54,194 nucleotides of DNA from assembly GCA_905215105.1 (NCBI GenBank), contig CAJMOI010000001.1, positions 1 to 54,194 of the forward strand, read 5' to 3'. Every line of letters starts with the position of its first letter. Position 1 is the first letter of the stretch. Origin of the DNA: an uncultured bacterium. GTDB taxonomy: Bacteria; Bacillota; Clostridia; Oscillospirales; Acutalibacteraceae. Made by a program: the position numbers and the translations under genes. The notes below the pieces were generated by a model. That model worked only from the letters and a program-made list of their open reading frames with translations, made no database searches and was not told the origin of the DNA. This document shows, in pieces, positions 16,497-25,223 of the stretch.

Positions 16497-16564
16497 TCAC
16501 AAAATTTTGCTGTGAACAGCCCCTTTTTTCTCTTTTTCCAAAAGGGCCCTCCCGCCCCGGTCAA

Positions 16565-16749
16565 ACGCGGGTTTTTCAGATTCTTACATTTTACACAAAC
16601 TCAACTGTTGAAAACAGTGGGATTTTTCAACCGAAAAAATTGATTTAAAGTTGAAAATATGTTAAGATATCTATGATTGCCTGAATTGAATCGACGACAG
16701 GAACGACATTATTTTCCGGATTTAGCCGGATGGAAGGGATGATAAAATC
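16565..16749. other. Putative oriC, left part (upstream of dnaA)
   Basis: An AT-rich 185-bp stretch where gene orientation flips. DnaA-box-like 9-mers are TTTTACACA (16589-16597), TTTTCAACA (16606-16614, minus), TTTTCAACC (16624-16632) and TTTTCAACT (16649-16657, minus). None is the canonical TTATCCACA, but all keep the T-rich start and CAAC or CACA end. Confidence 0.6.
16640..16668 (+). promoter_or_regulatory. dnaA promoter
   Basis: TTGATT (16640-16645), a 17-bp spacer and TAAGAT (16663-16668) lie 81 bp ahead of the dnaA ATG. A TTTTCAACT box falls inside the spacer, so DnaA could repress its own gene. Confidence 0.65.
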
Positions 16750-18063
16750 ATGGAATCTTTTCTGGAAGCATGGGGCCTGATTTGTGATTATTGCAAAAAA
16801 CACATCACAGAAGTGGCCTATAATTCCTGGATCAGCCGGATCAAGCCCGTGTCTCTGGACTTCTCCAAGGGTGTGGCTACGCTGGAAGTTCCCAACGAAT
16901 TCCACAGACAGACGCTGAACCGCTGCTATTACGACTTATTAACAGAAGCTTTTGGACAGGTATTTGGCTCCGGCATTCAAATTGACCTGCGCACCCCCGA
17001 CGAACTGAACGAAGGAAAGGAAACCGCCGCCCCCGAGGGAAAGAGCGATGACTACGAGTTTACCTTCGATACCTTTATTGTGGGCCCCTCCAACAAATTT
17101 GCCCACGCCGCTTCTCTGGCTGTGGCCACCAAGCCCGCAGCTCTCTACAATCCCCTGTTTATTTACGGCAATTCCGGTCTGGGAAAAACCCATCTGCTGT
17201 ACGCCATCTGCAATGAGATTTCCCGCACCTATCCCGACATGAACATCATCTATATCAAGGGCGATGACTTCACCAACGAGATTATCGAAGCCATCCGCAA
17301 GGGCACGACCCCCGAATTCCGCCAGAAATACCGTCAGGCCGACGCGCTGCTGGTGGACGATATCCAGTTTATCGCAGGCAAGGAGTCCACGCAGGAGGAG
17401 TTCTTCCACACCTTCAATACCCTCTACGAGTCCAAAAAGCAGATTGTCCTCACCTCCGACCGTCCGCCCAAGGACATCGCCACCCTGGAAGACCGGCTGA
17501 AGACCCGTTTCGAGTGGGGTCTGACCGCCGACATCCAGCCCCCGGATTTCGAGACCCGCATTGCCATTATCAAGCGCAAAGCCGAGCTGCTGGACATTGT
17601 GGTGCCGGACAACGTCAGCGAATATATCGCCAACAAGCTCAAGAGCAACATCCGTCAGCTGGAAGGCGCCGTCAAGAAGCTGAAGGCCTACTATCTGCTG
17701 GAAGGCAAGGCCCCCAACATCAACACCGCGCAGGCCGCCATCAGCGACATCATCAATAACGATCAGCCTGCGCCGGTCACCATCGAAAAGATCATCGAAG
17801 AAGTGGGCCGCACCTTCGGCGTCTCCCCCGACGACATCCGTTCCGCCAAGCGCAACGCAGCGGTTTCCAACGCCCGTCAGATCGCCATGTATGTAGTCCG
17901 GGACATCACCCAGCTTCCTATGGCATCCATCGGCGAGGAATTCGGCGGCCGCGACCACTCCACGGTCGTGTACGCCACCCAGCAGGTAGAGAAGAATATG
18001 GTCAAGGATCCCCGTACCAAGGCAACCATTGAAGATATCATCAAAAATATCCGCGACCGCTGA
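16750..18063 (+). CDS. dnaA: Chromosomal replication initiator DnaA
   Basis: A 437-residue AAA+ initiator that binds oriC and melts it. Domain I is residues 1-80, with a short linker (domain II, about 81-103) rich in Glu. The AAA+ domain has Walker A GNSGLGKTH (140-148) and Walker B LLVDDIQF (200-207). The arginine-finger region and sensor II follow. Domain IV carries the DnaA-box helix GGRDHSTV (399-406). The linker is among the shorter ones for Firmicutes. The ATG has GGAAGGGATG upstream. Confidence 0.99.
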   Translation: MESFLEAWGLICDYCKKHITEVAYNSWISRIKPVSLDFSKGVATLEVPNEFHRQTLNRCYYDLLTEAFGQVFGSGIQIDLRTPDELNEGKETAAPEGKSDDYEFTFDTFIVGPSNKFAHAASLAVATKPAALYNPLFIYGNSGLGKTHLLYAICNEISRTYPDMNIIYIKGDDFTNEIIEAIRKGTTPEFRQKYRQADALLVDDIQFIAGKESTQEEFFHTFNTLYESKKQIVLTSDRPPKDIATLEDRLKTRFEWGLTADIQPPDFETRIAIIKRKAELLDIVVPDNVSEYIANKLKSNIRQLEGAVKKLKAYYLLEGKAPNINTAQAAISDIINNDQPAPVTIEKIIEEVGRTFGVSPDDIRSAKRNAAVSNARQIAMYVVRDITQLPMASIGEEFGGRDHSTVVYATQQVEKNMVKDPRTKATIEDIIKNIRDR

Positions 18064-18387
18064 TTTTTTGACTGATTTTAATTCTTTTATAGAAAGTTGA
18101 AACCCTTTTCACTTGTCAACATTTTGGTGGAAAACCGGCATTTTGGCGCTATTTCCACCCTCAACAAGTTTTCAACTTTCCCCACAGAGTTTTCAACTCT
18201 TTCAACGCTACTTTTTTACTCTCTGTTTTACCAACACGTTTCTCACATTTTCTCAACGCATAAAAATACACTCTGTTTATAGAGCTGGCGGGCCTTTTGC
18301 CAACTTTCCAACTTTTCCAAGCCCTCTACTACTAATTCTAAATTATACAGAGACAAACCATTCCTACAGAAGAGAAAGGCAACCTCT
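18064..18387. other. Putative oriC, right part (dnaA-dnaN spacer)
   Basis: A gene-free 324-bp AT-rich stretch. Box-like 9-mers are GTTTCAACT (18095-18103, minus), TTTTCCACC (18126-18134, minus), TTTCCACCC (18152-18160), TTTTCAACT (18169-18177 and 18190-18198) and CTTTCAACG (18199-18207). The last three are closely packed. The T-rich run from 18208 to 18265 is a candidate unwinding element. dnaN promoter elements must also lie here, probably the AT-rich stretch near 18335-18350. Confidence 0.65.
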
Positions 18388-19497
18388 ATGAAATGTACAC
18401 TTGTTCAAAAAGAACTGGCGGATGCCGTGTTGAATATTCAGCGGGCTGTTTCCGCCAAATCCACTACGCCGGCACTGGAAGGCATTTTATTGGATGCCAG
18501 CTCCGGAAAGCTGACCCTATCCGCTTATGACATGGAGCTGGGCATGACCACAGAGCTCAACGCTTCTATAGAAGAAGAAGGACGCATTGTCCTCAGCGCC
18601 CGGCTGTTCGGCGACATTGTCCGCCGTTTGCCCACCGATACCCTGGAAATTTCAGTGGATGAAAAAAATATCGCCATTCTTCACAGCGGCGCCAGCGAAT
18701 TCACTATTATTGGCATTCCTGCCGAAGAATTCCCGGAGTTCCCCTCTGTTTCCGATGGAGCTCGGATGACCATTTCCCAGCCTTTGCTGAAAAGCATGAT
18801 CCGTCAGACTCTCTTTGCAGTGGCGGATACCGACAATAAACCGGTTCACACCGGCAGTCTCTTCGAACTTTCCGGCGGTCAGCTGCGGGTGGTTTCCGTG
18901 GACGGATACCGTCTGGCCATGCGCACGGAGCCGGTGATTTCTCAGGAAGAGCTGCGCTTTGTGGTTCCCGGAAAGACCCTTTCTGAATTGTTGAAACTGC
19001 TGAAAGACGACGAGGAAGAAATGGAGTTCTTTGTGGGAAGACGCCATATTATTTTCCGAATTGGAAATTACACCGTGATTTCCAGCCTGCTGGAGGGCGA
19101 ATTCCTGGATTATCGGGCAGCCATTCCTGCATCTGGAGCTACGGAAGTCACGGTTCAGACCCGTGCTTTCATCAGCAGTGTGGAGCGCGTTTCTCTGCTG
19201 ATTACCGACCGGCTGAAAAGCCCCATCCGCACGATTATGGAAGAAAACGAAATCAAATTGTTCTGCTCCACTCCCATCGGCCGGGCCAACGATCAGCTTC
19301 CCTGTGAAATGACCGGCGATCGGGTGGAAATCGGATTCAACAACCGCTATCTGCTGGATGCGCTCCGGAATGCAGATGGGGACGAAGTAAAGCTTTCCCT
19401 CAACGGAGCGCTGTCCCCCATGAAAGTGCTGCCCAGAGAAGGGGACTCCTTCCTGTTCCTGGTGCTGCCGGTGCGGATGAAGTCCGAAGAATTCTAA
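18388..19497 (+). CDS. dnaN: DNA polymerase III beta subunit (sliding clamp)
   Basis: A 369-residue clamp protein made of three similar domains, with boundaries near residues 120 and 245. It encircles DNA as a dimer and tethers Pol III and many repair proteins. Family marks include LEGILLDASSGKLTLSAYDMELGM early on, VDGYRLAMRTEP in the middle and the C-terminal LPVRM motif that forms part of the peptide-binding pocket. The start follows a GAAAGG site. The 77-bp gap to the next gene contains an AT-rich hairpin. Confidence 0.98.
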   Translation: MKCTLVQKELADAVLNIQRAVSAKSTTPALEGILLDASSGKLTLSAYDMELGMTTELNASIEEEGRIVLSARLFGDIVRRLPTDTLEISVDEKNIAILHSGASEFTIIGIPAEEFPEFPSVSDGARMTISQPLLKSMIRQTLFAVADTDNKPVHTGSLFELSGGQLRVVSVDGYRLAMRTEPVISQEELRFVVPGKTLSELLKLLKDDEEEMEFFVGRRHIIFRIGNYTVISSLLEGEFLDYRAAIPASGATEVTVQTRAFISSVERVSLLITDRLKSPIRTIMEENEIKLFCSTPIGRANDQLPCEMTGDRVEIGFNNRYLLDALRNADGDEVKLSLNGALSPMKVLPREGDSFLFLVLPVRMKSEEF

Positions 19498-19506
19498 TTA
19501 TACTTT

Positions 19507-19530
19507 GAGTATAAAAATAAATTTATACTC
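19507..19530. repeat. AT-rich hairpin after dnaN
   Basis: GAGTATAAA (19507-19515) pairs with TTTATACTC (19522-19530). There is no U-tract, so termination is doubtful; an operator or mRNA-stability element is possible. Confidence 0.4.
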
Positions 19531-19574
19531 TCTGTAAAACTGCTCTTTGCAGGAAACAGGAAAGGAAGCTGCAA

Positions 19575-19790
19575 ATGGAACAGATCATTGCCATTGATAC
19601 GGAGTTCATCCGGCTGGACGCACTGCTGAAGCTGGCCGGCGCCTTTGACACCGGCGGACAGGCCAAATTCGCCATTCAGAACGGTGAAGTGCTGGTCAAC
19701 GGTGAGGTGTGCGAAATGCGGGGCAAAAAAATGCGCCCGGGCGATGCCGCCACCTTTGCCGGTGTGACCTATCGGGTGACCTCCGAGTGA
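19575..19790 (+). CDS. rlbA: S4-domain RNA-binding protein (YaaA/RlbA family)
   Basis: A 71-residue protein consisting of one S4 RNA-binding fold: IRLDALLKLAGAFDTGGQAKF, then EVLVNGEVCEMRGKKMRPGD. It sits between dnaN and recF as in many Firmicutes. The last bases overlap the GTG start of recF (GTGA), so the two are coupled. In relatives it is linked to ribosome assembly, which is not shown here. Confidence 0.93.
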   Translation: MEQIIAIDTEFIRLDALLKLAGAFDTGGQAKFAIQNGEVLVNGEVCEMRGKKMRPGDAATFAGVTYRVTSE

Positions 19791-20899
19791 GAATCATCAA
19801 ACTGGAATTTGAAAAATACCGGAATCTGCACACCGGCTCCTTCTGCCCCGCCCCCGGGGTCAACATCATCTGTGGCAGCAATGCTCAGGGAAAGACCAAC
19901 CTGCTGGAGAGCATCTGGCTCTTTACCGGTGGCCATTCCTTCCGGGGATCCCGGGACGCGGAGCTGGTGCGGATGGAGGAAAAGGGCCTTTCTCAGGAAA
20001 CGGCCTCTCTTTCCATGACCTTTTTTGCCGCGGGACGGGAGCAGACCGCCCGGCTGAAAATCGCCGCAGGACGGCGCAGCGCTCTGCTTAACGGCATCAG
20101 CAAGCGGAGCGCTTCCTCTCTGGTGGGGACTTTCTGCGCGGTGGTGTTTTCTCCGGAGCACCTTTCTCTGGTAAAAGACGGCCCCAAGGAGCGCCGCCTG
20201 TTTCTGGACAGCGCCATCTGTCAGGTGCGCCCCTCCTATGCCGGGCTGCTCTCCCAGTACAACCGGGCCCTTCAGCAGCGCAATACCCTTCTCAAGGACA
20301 TTGCCCGCCACCGGGAGCTGCTGGACACCCTGGAAATCTGGGATGAACGGCTGGCAGGCTTCGGAGAAGCCGTCATGGACGAGCGGCTGCGCTATGTCCG
20401 GACGCTGCGGCCCACAGCCGGGGAAATCTATCAGGGGATTTCCCAGCAGCGGGAAACCCTGGAGCTGTCCTACTCCATGACCGTGTCTTCCGGAAGTGAG
20501 GAGAAAAAGCGCTCCATGCTGGAAGTGCTGTCTGCCCGCCGGGACATGGATCTGGCCATGGGCGCCACCTCTTCCGGCCCTCACCGGGACGACCTGAAAC
20601 TGTCCATTAACGGTACGGACGCCCGTTCCTTCGGTTCTCAGGGGCAGCAGCGCTCTGTGGTGCTGGCGCTGAAGCTGGCGGAGGCTTCGGTGCTGGAATC
20701 CGTCATTGGAGAACCGCCGGCGGTACTGCTGGACGATGTGATGAGTGAGCTGGACGTCAGCCGTCAGGGCTATCTGCTCAACCAGCTGGAGGGCCGCCAG
20801 ATTTTCATTACCTGCTGTGATCCGGAGGCTGTGCGCCTGCTGGAAAAGGGCAAGGTTTTCCGGGTACAGGAGGGCGCAGTCCGGGAGGACTGCCGCTGA
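19787..20899 (+). CDS. recF: DNA replication and repair protein RecF
   Basis: A 370-residue SMC-like ATPase that helps load RecA at gapped DNA with RecO and RecR. Walker A GSNAQGKT lies at 30-37, and the signature and Walker B come near the end (VLLDDVMSELD). The GTG at 19787 is chosen because translation from it gives VRIIKLEFEKYRNL, the exact RecF N terminus, and it overlaps the preceding stop. The longer frame from 19709 is only the overlap with the S4 gene. Confidence 0.97.
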   Translation: MRIIKLEFEKYRNLHTGSFCPAPGVNIICGSNAQGKTNLLESIWLFTGGHSFRGSRDAELVRMEEKGLSQETASLSMTFFAAGREQTARLKIAAGRRSALLNGISKRSASSLVGTFCAVVFSPEHLSLVKDGPKERRLFLDSAICQVRPSYAGLLSQYNRALQQRNTLLKDIARHRELLDTLEIWDERLAGFGEAVMDERLRYVRTLRPTAGEIYQGISQQRETLELSYSMTVSSGSEEKKRSMLEVLSARRDMDLAMGATSSGPHRDDLKLSINGTDARSFGSQGQQRSVVLALKLAEASVLESVIGEPPAVLLDDVMSELDVSRQGYLLNQLEGRQIFITCCDPEAVRLLEKGKVFRVQEGAVREDCR

Positions 20900-20913
20900 A
20901 AAGGAGGACGACT

Positions 20914-21186
20914 GTGTATCTTCATCTGGGACAGGATACGGTGATCAAAATGGACGAGATCATCGGCATCTTCGATATGGAAAACTCCACCATTTCCCGC
21001 ATCACGCGGGAGTATCTGGCAGCGGCGGAAAAGGCCGGGCGGGTCATCAATGTGTCCATGGAAATGCCCAAGTCCTTTGTCCTCTGCCGGGATGAAACGG
21101 GAAAAACCACCGTTTATATTTCACAGATCTCCACCGCCACGCTGCGCAAGCGCACGGGCTTTGTGGAGGGTCTGTCCAATCTCTGA
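20914..21186 (+). CDS. remB: Extracellular matrix regulator RemB (YaaB, DUF370)
   Basis: A 90-residue member of the RemA/RemB family, placed between recF and gyrB as in Bacillus. It opens MYLHLGQDTVIKMDEIIGIF and contains the EMPKSFVLC motif. It starts at a GTG behind AAAAGGAGG. In Bacillus these proteins activate biofilm-matrix genes; whether that role holds here is unknown. Confidence 0.9.
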   Translation: MYLHLGQDTVIKMDEIIGIFDMENSTISRITREYLAAAEKAGRVINVSMEMPKSFVLCRDETGKTTVYISQISTATLRKRTGFVEGLSNL

Positions 21187-21203
21187 AAGGAAGGCTGACC
21201 CAT

Positions 21204-21605
21204 ATGGAACCGAAACAACTGGGACGGGCCAGATGCCCGTACTGTGAGAAAAAAGTCAATCTGATGGTGGCCTGGGGCCTGCGCCGCCGGGGAGAGTACC
21301 GCTGCCCCCGGTGCAATGGCATTTCCAACGTGATCCACAGCCGCCTGCTGCTGCCGCTGGCTTTGTGCGCCATCGGTGTCAGCGGCCTGATTCTGCTGCT
21401 GACCCTGTTCCTGCTGGAACCGGCCACCGGCTGGTCGGTGCTGCTGGTGCTTGCGCCGTTTCTGGTGTTCTATATTTTCAGCCTCTTTTGTGTTCAGCTG
21501 AAAAAACCGGTGATCCGTCGGGGAAATGCTTCTCCGGAGCCTTCTGCGGAAGAGCCCCGTCGCCCCGAAACCCGGGAAGAGATGGACCAGACCCGGATTC
21601 TGTAA
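21204..21605 (+). CDS. Zinc-ribbon membrane protein of unknown function
   Basis: A 133-residue protein that I do not recognise. Residues 11-37 form a likely zinc ribbon with CPYC and CPRC knuckles, suggesting metal binding. Two membrane segments follow at about 47-70 and 77-98. The C-terminal tail is Glu/Pro/Arg-rich and probably cytoplasmic. It starts 17 bp after remB, so it is likely in the dnaN-recF-remB transcript, and is cut off from gyrB by a terminator and promoter. Its position beside gyrB may be only operonic. Confidence 0.6.
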   Translation: MEPKQLGRARCPYCEKKVNLMVAWGLRRRGEYRCPRCNGISNVIHSRLLLPLALCAIGVSGLILLLTLFLLEPATGWSVLLVLAPFLVFYIFSLFCVQLKKPVIRRGNASPEPSAEEPRRPETREEMDQTRIL

Positions 21606-21693
21606 GGGCGAATCGGAACCCTTTCCCCAAAATGGGCCCGGACGATTTGCAAAGGGGCAAAATTGTCCCTGAAAAACGCGGATAAACCCTCGG

Positions 21694-21720
21694 AAAGACG
21701 GCAAAAACAGCCGTCTTTTC
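21694..21720 (+). terminator. Terminator before gyrB
   Basis: AAAGACGGC (21694-21702) pairs perfectly with GCCGTCTTT (21710-21718), followed by TTCTTGT. It ends the dnaN-to-zinc-ribbon transcript. Confidence 0.8.
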
Positions 21721-21749
21721 TTGTACTTTCCCGGGTTTTGTGCTATAAT
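21721..21749 (+). promoter_or_regulatory. gyrB promoter
   Basis: TTGTAC (21721-21726), a 17-bp spacer and a perfect TATAAT (21744-21749). The leader to gyrB is about 180 bp, GC-rich and without a supported ORF. Confidence 0.85.
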
Positions 21750-21937
21750 AAATATCTATCGTGCAGCGCACAGCGCGGGATTTTGGGAATCGGATGGCCC
21801 ATGCCGCGCCAATGGGTTCCCATCCGGCCGCGCCGGGGTGTCCGGCGCCTATTCCCCGTTTTTCCGGCCTGTCAAATACCGGAAAAGCCCAATGGGTCCG
21901 CATCAGGCGGAGACCAACTGTTTTGGAGGGTTATGTT

Positions 21938-23884
21938 TTGGATTTCAGCGATATGACGCAAACCAATCAGAATTACGACGAAAGCCAGATTCAGGTGCTG
22001 GAAGGACTGGAAGCGGTCCGCAAGCGCCCGGGTATGTACATCGGCTCCACCGGTCCCAGAGGACTGCACCATCTGGTCTATGAGATCGTGGATAACGCCA
22101 TCGACGAAGCGCTGGCCGGCTTCTGTGACAAAATCGAGGTCAAGATCCTGCCCGGCGAGGTCATCAGCGTGTCCGATAACGGCCGCGGCATCCCCGTGGG
22201 CATCCAGCAGCAGACCGGCCTGCCGGCTGTCACGGTGGTGTACACCATTCTGCACGCCGGCGGCAAGTTTGGCGGCGGCGGCTACAAAGTGTCCGGCGGT
22301 CTTCACGGCGTGGGTGCTTCTGTGGTAAACGCCCTTTCCGTCTGGCTGGAAGTAGAGGTCTGCACCGGCGGTCATCAATATTTCCAGCGGTTTGAACGGG
22401 GCAATCAGGTCACCGAGCTTCAGGATCTGGGCCCTCTGGAGGACCCGACCCGCACCGGAACCACCGTCCGTTTCCTGGCGGACCCGGAAATCTTCAAAGA
22501 GACCACCGTTTACAACTATGAAACCCTGCAAACCCGCCTGCGGGAACAGGCTTTCCTCAACGCCGGCGTTCACATTGAGCTGACCGACCTGCGGGGCGAG
22601 GAGCCGATTCAGAACAATTTCTGCTATCAGGGCGGCGTTTCCAGCTTTGTGGAGTTCATCAACAGGAAAAAGGCTGTGGAAGTCATTCACCCCGACGTGA
22701 TGCACTTCACCGCCGTGGCGCCCGATGATTCCGCCACCGTGGAAGTGGCCATGCAGTACAACGACAGCTATAACGAGCTGCTGCTGTCCTTTGCCAACAA
22801 CATCCACACCACCGACGGCGGTACCCATGAGGACGGCTTCAAGCGCGCCCTGACCCGGGTGATGAACGATTATGCCCGCAAATACAACATCCTCAAGGAA
22901 AACGACAAAAACCTCTCCGGCGACGACGTCCGGGAGGGCCTGACCGCCATTATCAGCGTCAAGCTCAAGGAGGCCCAGTTTGAGGGCCAGACCAAAGCCA
23001 AGCTGGGCAATATGGAAATCCTGTCTCTGGTGAGCAACCTGATTTCCGACAAATACGCCACCTATCTGGAAGAGCATCCCGCCACTGCCAAGGCCATTTT
23101 CGAAAAATCTCTGGCCGCCTCCCGTGCCCGGGAAGCAGCCCGCAAGGCCCGGGAAATGGTTCGGCGGAAAAACGCTCTGGAAAATGCCGCGCTCCCCGGA
23201 AAACTGGCAGACTGCCAGTCCCGCAACCCCGATGAAACCGAAATCTACATCGTCGAGGGTGACTCCGCAGGCGGCTCCGCAAAGGGCGGACGGGACCGGA
23301 AATTCCAGGCCATCCTTCCCCTGTGGGGCAAGATGCTCAACGTGGAGAAGGCCCGTCTGGATAAGGTCTACGGCAACGAAAAGCTGATGCCTGTGGTCAC
23401 AGCGCTGGGCTGTGGTCTGGGCGACGAATTCGATATCACCAAGCTCCGGTACGGCAAAATCATCATTATGGCCGATGCCGATGTGGACGGTTCCCATATC
23501 CGCACTCTGCTCCTCACCTTCTTCTTCCGCTTCATGCGGCCGCTGGTGGAGGAGGGCCACATCTATCTGGCACAGCCGCCCCTGTACCGCATTACCAAGG
23601 GCAAAAAGCACCGCTACGCTTTCTCCGATGAACAGCGGGACGCCATTATGGCGGAGCTGGGCAATGGCTATGAAATCCAGCGGTATAAAGGTCTTGGTGA
23701 AATGGACTCCGAACAGCTGTGGGAAACCACCATGGACCCGGAGCGCCGGACCATGCTGCGGGTAGAGGTGGAGGATGCCGCTACCGCCGATGAGATCTTC
23801 ACCGTGCTTATGGGCGACAAGGTGGAACCCCGCCGGGAATTCATTGAACAAAACGCTCAGTATGTGAAAAATCTGGATGTGTAA
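21938..23884 (+). CDS. gyrB: DNA gyrase subunit B
   Basis: About 648 residues. The GHKL ATPase domain shows YDESQIQVLEGLEAVRKRPG, EIVDNAIDEA, DNGRGIPVG and GGLHGVGASVVNALS. The TOPRIM domain has VEGDSAGGSAKGGRDRKFQ and the acidic DADVDGSHIR triad. GyrB hydrolyses ATP to drive negative supercoiling by GyrA2B2. The start is uncertain: a TTG at 21938 has GGAGGG at ideal spacing, while the ATG at 21953 lines up better with homologues but has no ribosome site. The open frame continues upstream to 21761 without support. Confidence 0.97.
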   Translation: MDFSDMTQTNQNYDESQIQVLEGLEAVRKRPGMYIGSTGPRGLHHLVYEIVDNAIDEALAGFCDKIEVKILPGEVISVSDNGRGIPVGIQQQTGLPAVTVVYTILHAGGKFGGGGYKVSGGLHGVGASVVNALSVWLEVEVCTGGHQYFQRFERGNQVTELQDLGPLEDPTRTGTTVRFLADPEIFKETTVYNYETLQTRLREQAFLNAGVHIELTDLRGEEPIQNNFCYQGGVSSFVEFINRKKAVEVIHPDVMHFTAVAPDDSATVEVAMQYNDSYNELLLSFANNIHTTDGGTHEDGFKRALTRVMNDYARKYNILKENDKNLSGDDVREGLTAIISVKLKEAQFEGQTKAKLGNMEILSLVSNLISDKYATYLEEHPATAKAIFEKSLAASRAREAARKAREMVRRKNALENAALPGKLADCQSRNPDETEIYIVEGDSAGGSAKGGRDRKFQAILPLWGKMLNVEKARLDKVYGNEKLMPVVTALGCGLGDEFDITKLRYGKIIIMADADVDGSHIRTLLLTFFFRFMRPLVEEGHIYLAQPPLYRITKGKKHRYAFSDEQRDAIMAELGNGYEIQRYKGLGEMDSEQLWETTMDPERRTMLRVEVEDAATADEIFTVLMGDKVEPRREFIEQNAQYVKNLDV

Positions 23885-23970
23885 CATACAGATTGTATAG
23901 TAAAACATAATCATTACAAATTGTAATTGCATATAAGGAGGGAAAGCGCCATCTGGCGCGTCTGATACCG

Positions 23971-24615
23971 ATGGATCATGACCGAGATTTGGAAAAACGC
24001 AACCTGGAGGTTCCCGAAGAGGAACCGGAAATCGACGAGGAAGAAGAGGGCTGGGACGGCTCGGAGGCCGAGCTGGTGGCGGATGACGATGCCGCCGTCT
24101 ATGAGGATGTTCTCACCGGCATCCGGCTGAACTACACCCTGCGCTGGCGGGAAATTTACCGCTGTCTGAAACAGGTGGGCGCCGTCAAGACGACCGGTGC
24201 CCGGGCCATTGTGGAAACAGTGCTGCTGGCCGCTGCGGGAGCCTATTCTCTGTACAACTGGTTCCTTCTGCACAATGTGGCATCGCTGGTACTGTCCATC
24301 CTGTGCCTGCTGCTGATTGTGGTGGTGTGGGTCATTCCGGAGCTGGGGCTTCGTCATCAGGCCCGCCGGATGGCCGACGGCAAGGAATTTGCCCTGGAGG
24401 TTTTCCCCGACGCCATTACGGTGGAGCACAACGGCTCCGAATGGGAAATTCCCCTGGACGGGGAAGCCACCGACAGCGCTCAGTATGGAAATCTGCTGGT
24501 GCTGTTCCACCAGAAAAAAATGGTGATTCTGCCTCTGCGGTGTGTGGAACCGGCGGTGCTGCCGGAGATTCAGGCGATGATTGTCGCCGGAACCAACCCC
24601 AGAGACGACGACTGA
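23971..24615 (+). CDS. Membrane protein, YcxB-like, first of a pair
   Basis: A 214-residue protein. Residues 1-45 are very acidic (runs of Glu/Asp). Two membrane segments follow at about 82-103 and 105-125. The C-terminal 85 residues form a soluble beta-rich domain, with FPDAITVEHNGSEWEIPLDG and LLVLFHQKKMVILPLRCV, resembling the YcxB-type C-terminal domain that follows a two-helix anchor. Function unknown. It lies between gyrB and gyrA with the next gene, which has the same plan, so the two look like tandem paralogues in one transcript. Confidence 0.65.
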   Translation: MDHDRDLEKRNLEVPEEEPEIDEEEEGWDGSEAELVADDDAAVYEDVLTGIRLNYTLRWREIYRCLKQVGAVKTTGARAIVETVLLAAAGAYSLYNWFLLHNVASLVLSILCLLLIVVVWVIPELGLRHQARRMADGKEFALEVFPDAITVEHNGSEWEIPLDGEATDSAQYGNLLVLFHQKKMVILPLRCVEPAVLPEIQAMIVAGTNPRDDD

Positions 24616-24665
24616 CCGGGGATTTGGAGACAAGAGGTCCGCTTCCGGGACCATGGAGGCTGCGT

Positions 24666-25223
24666 ATGGAGAGCGAAAAGACGTATATTCTGGACAGCTA
24701 TCTGATTACGGGAGACGATTATGCCGACTTTCAGCTTGCAGCCCGCAAGCTGAAAACCGGTCGGACAGAGCTGTTCCTTTTCCGCCTGCTGGGGATGGCG
24801 CTGATTTTGACAGCGCTGCTGGGGCGGGTATATTTTGATTCTCCCGACAACTACAACAGCATGGTGTATTTTCTCCTCATCTGTCTGGGGGTGGGGATTT
24901 GTCTGTATTATGATTTCTGTATGCCCTATGTTGTGCGCCGTCATGCCCGCCGGTATTTTGCCGCTCATGTCAAGCGCATGGTGGCCAGTCATACGGAATT
25001 TGATGATAACGGCATCCGGTTTGTCACCGATCACGGATGCGAGCGGATTTCCTATGAGGAACTCCGGTGCGTATATGAAGATAAGCGGGTCATCCTGCTG
25101 GACGAGGGCCGGGGAATGCGGTTTTTGCCCAAGCGTGTGTTGACCATGGATGAATATAAAGGGGTCCGGGCGTTCCTGAAACGGGCTCTGAGAGAAAAAT
25201 ATTTGCAGGAAGGTGTCTGCTAA
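24666..25223 (+). CDS. Membrane protein, YcxB-like, second of a pair
   Basis: A 185-residue protein with the same architecture as its neighbour but without the acidic lead. There are two membrane segments at about 37-56 and 64-83, and then a soluble domain with TEFDDNGIRFVTDHGCERISYEELRCVYEDKRVILL that fits the YcxB-like pattern. The ATG at 24666 has GGAGG upstream. Its TAA is immediately followed by the gyrA ATG, so it must be co-transcribed and probably translationally coupled with gyrA. Confidence 0.65.
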   Translation: MESEKTYILDSYLITGDDYADFQLAARKLKTGRTELFLFRLLGMALILTALLGRVYFDSPDNYNSMVYFLLICLGVGICLYYDFCMPYVVRRHARRYFAAHVKRMVASHTEFDDNGIRFVTDHGCERISYEELRCVYEDKRVILLDEGRGMRFLPKRVLTMDEYKGVRAFLKRALREKYLQEGVC

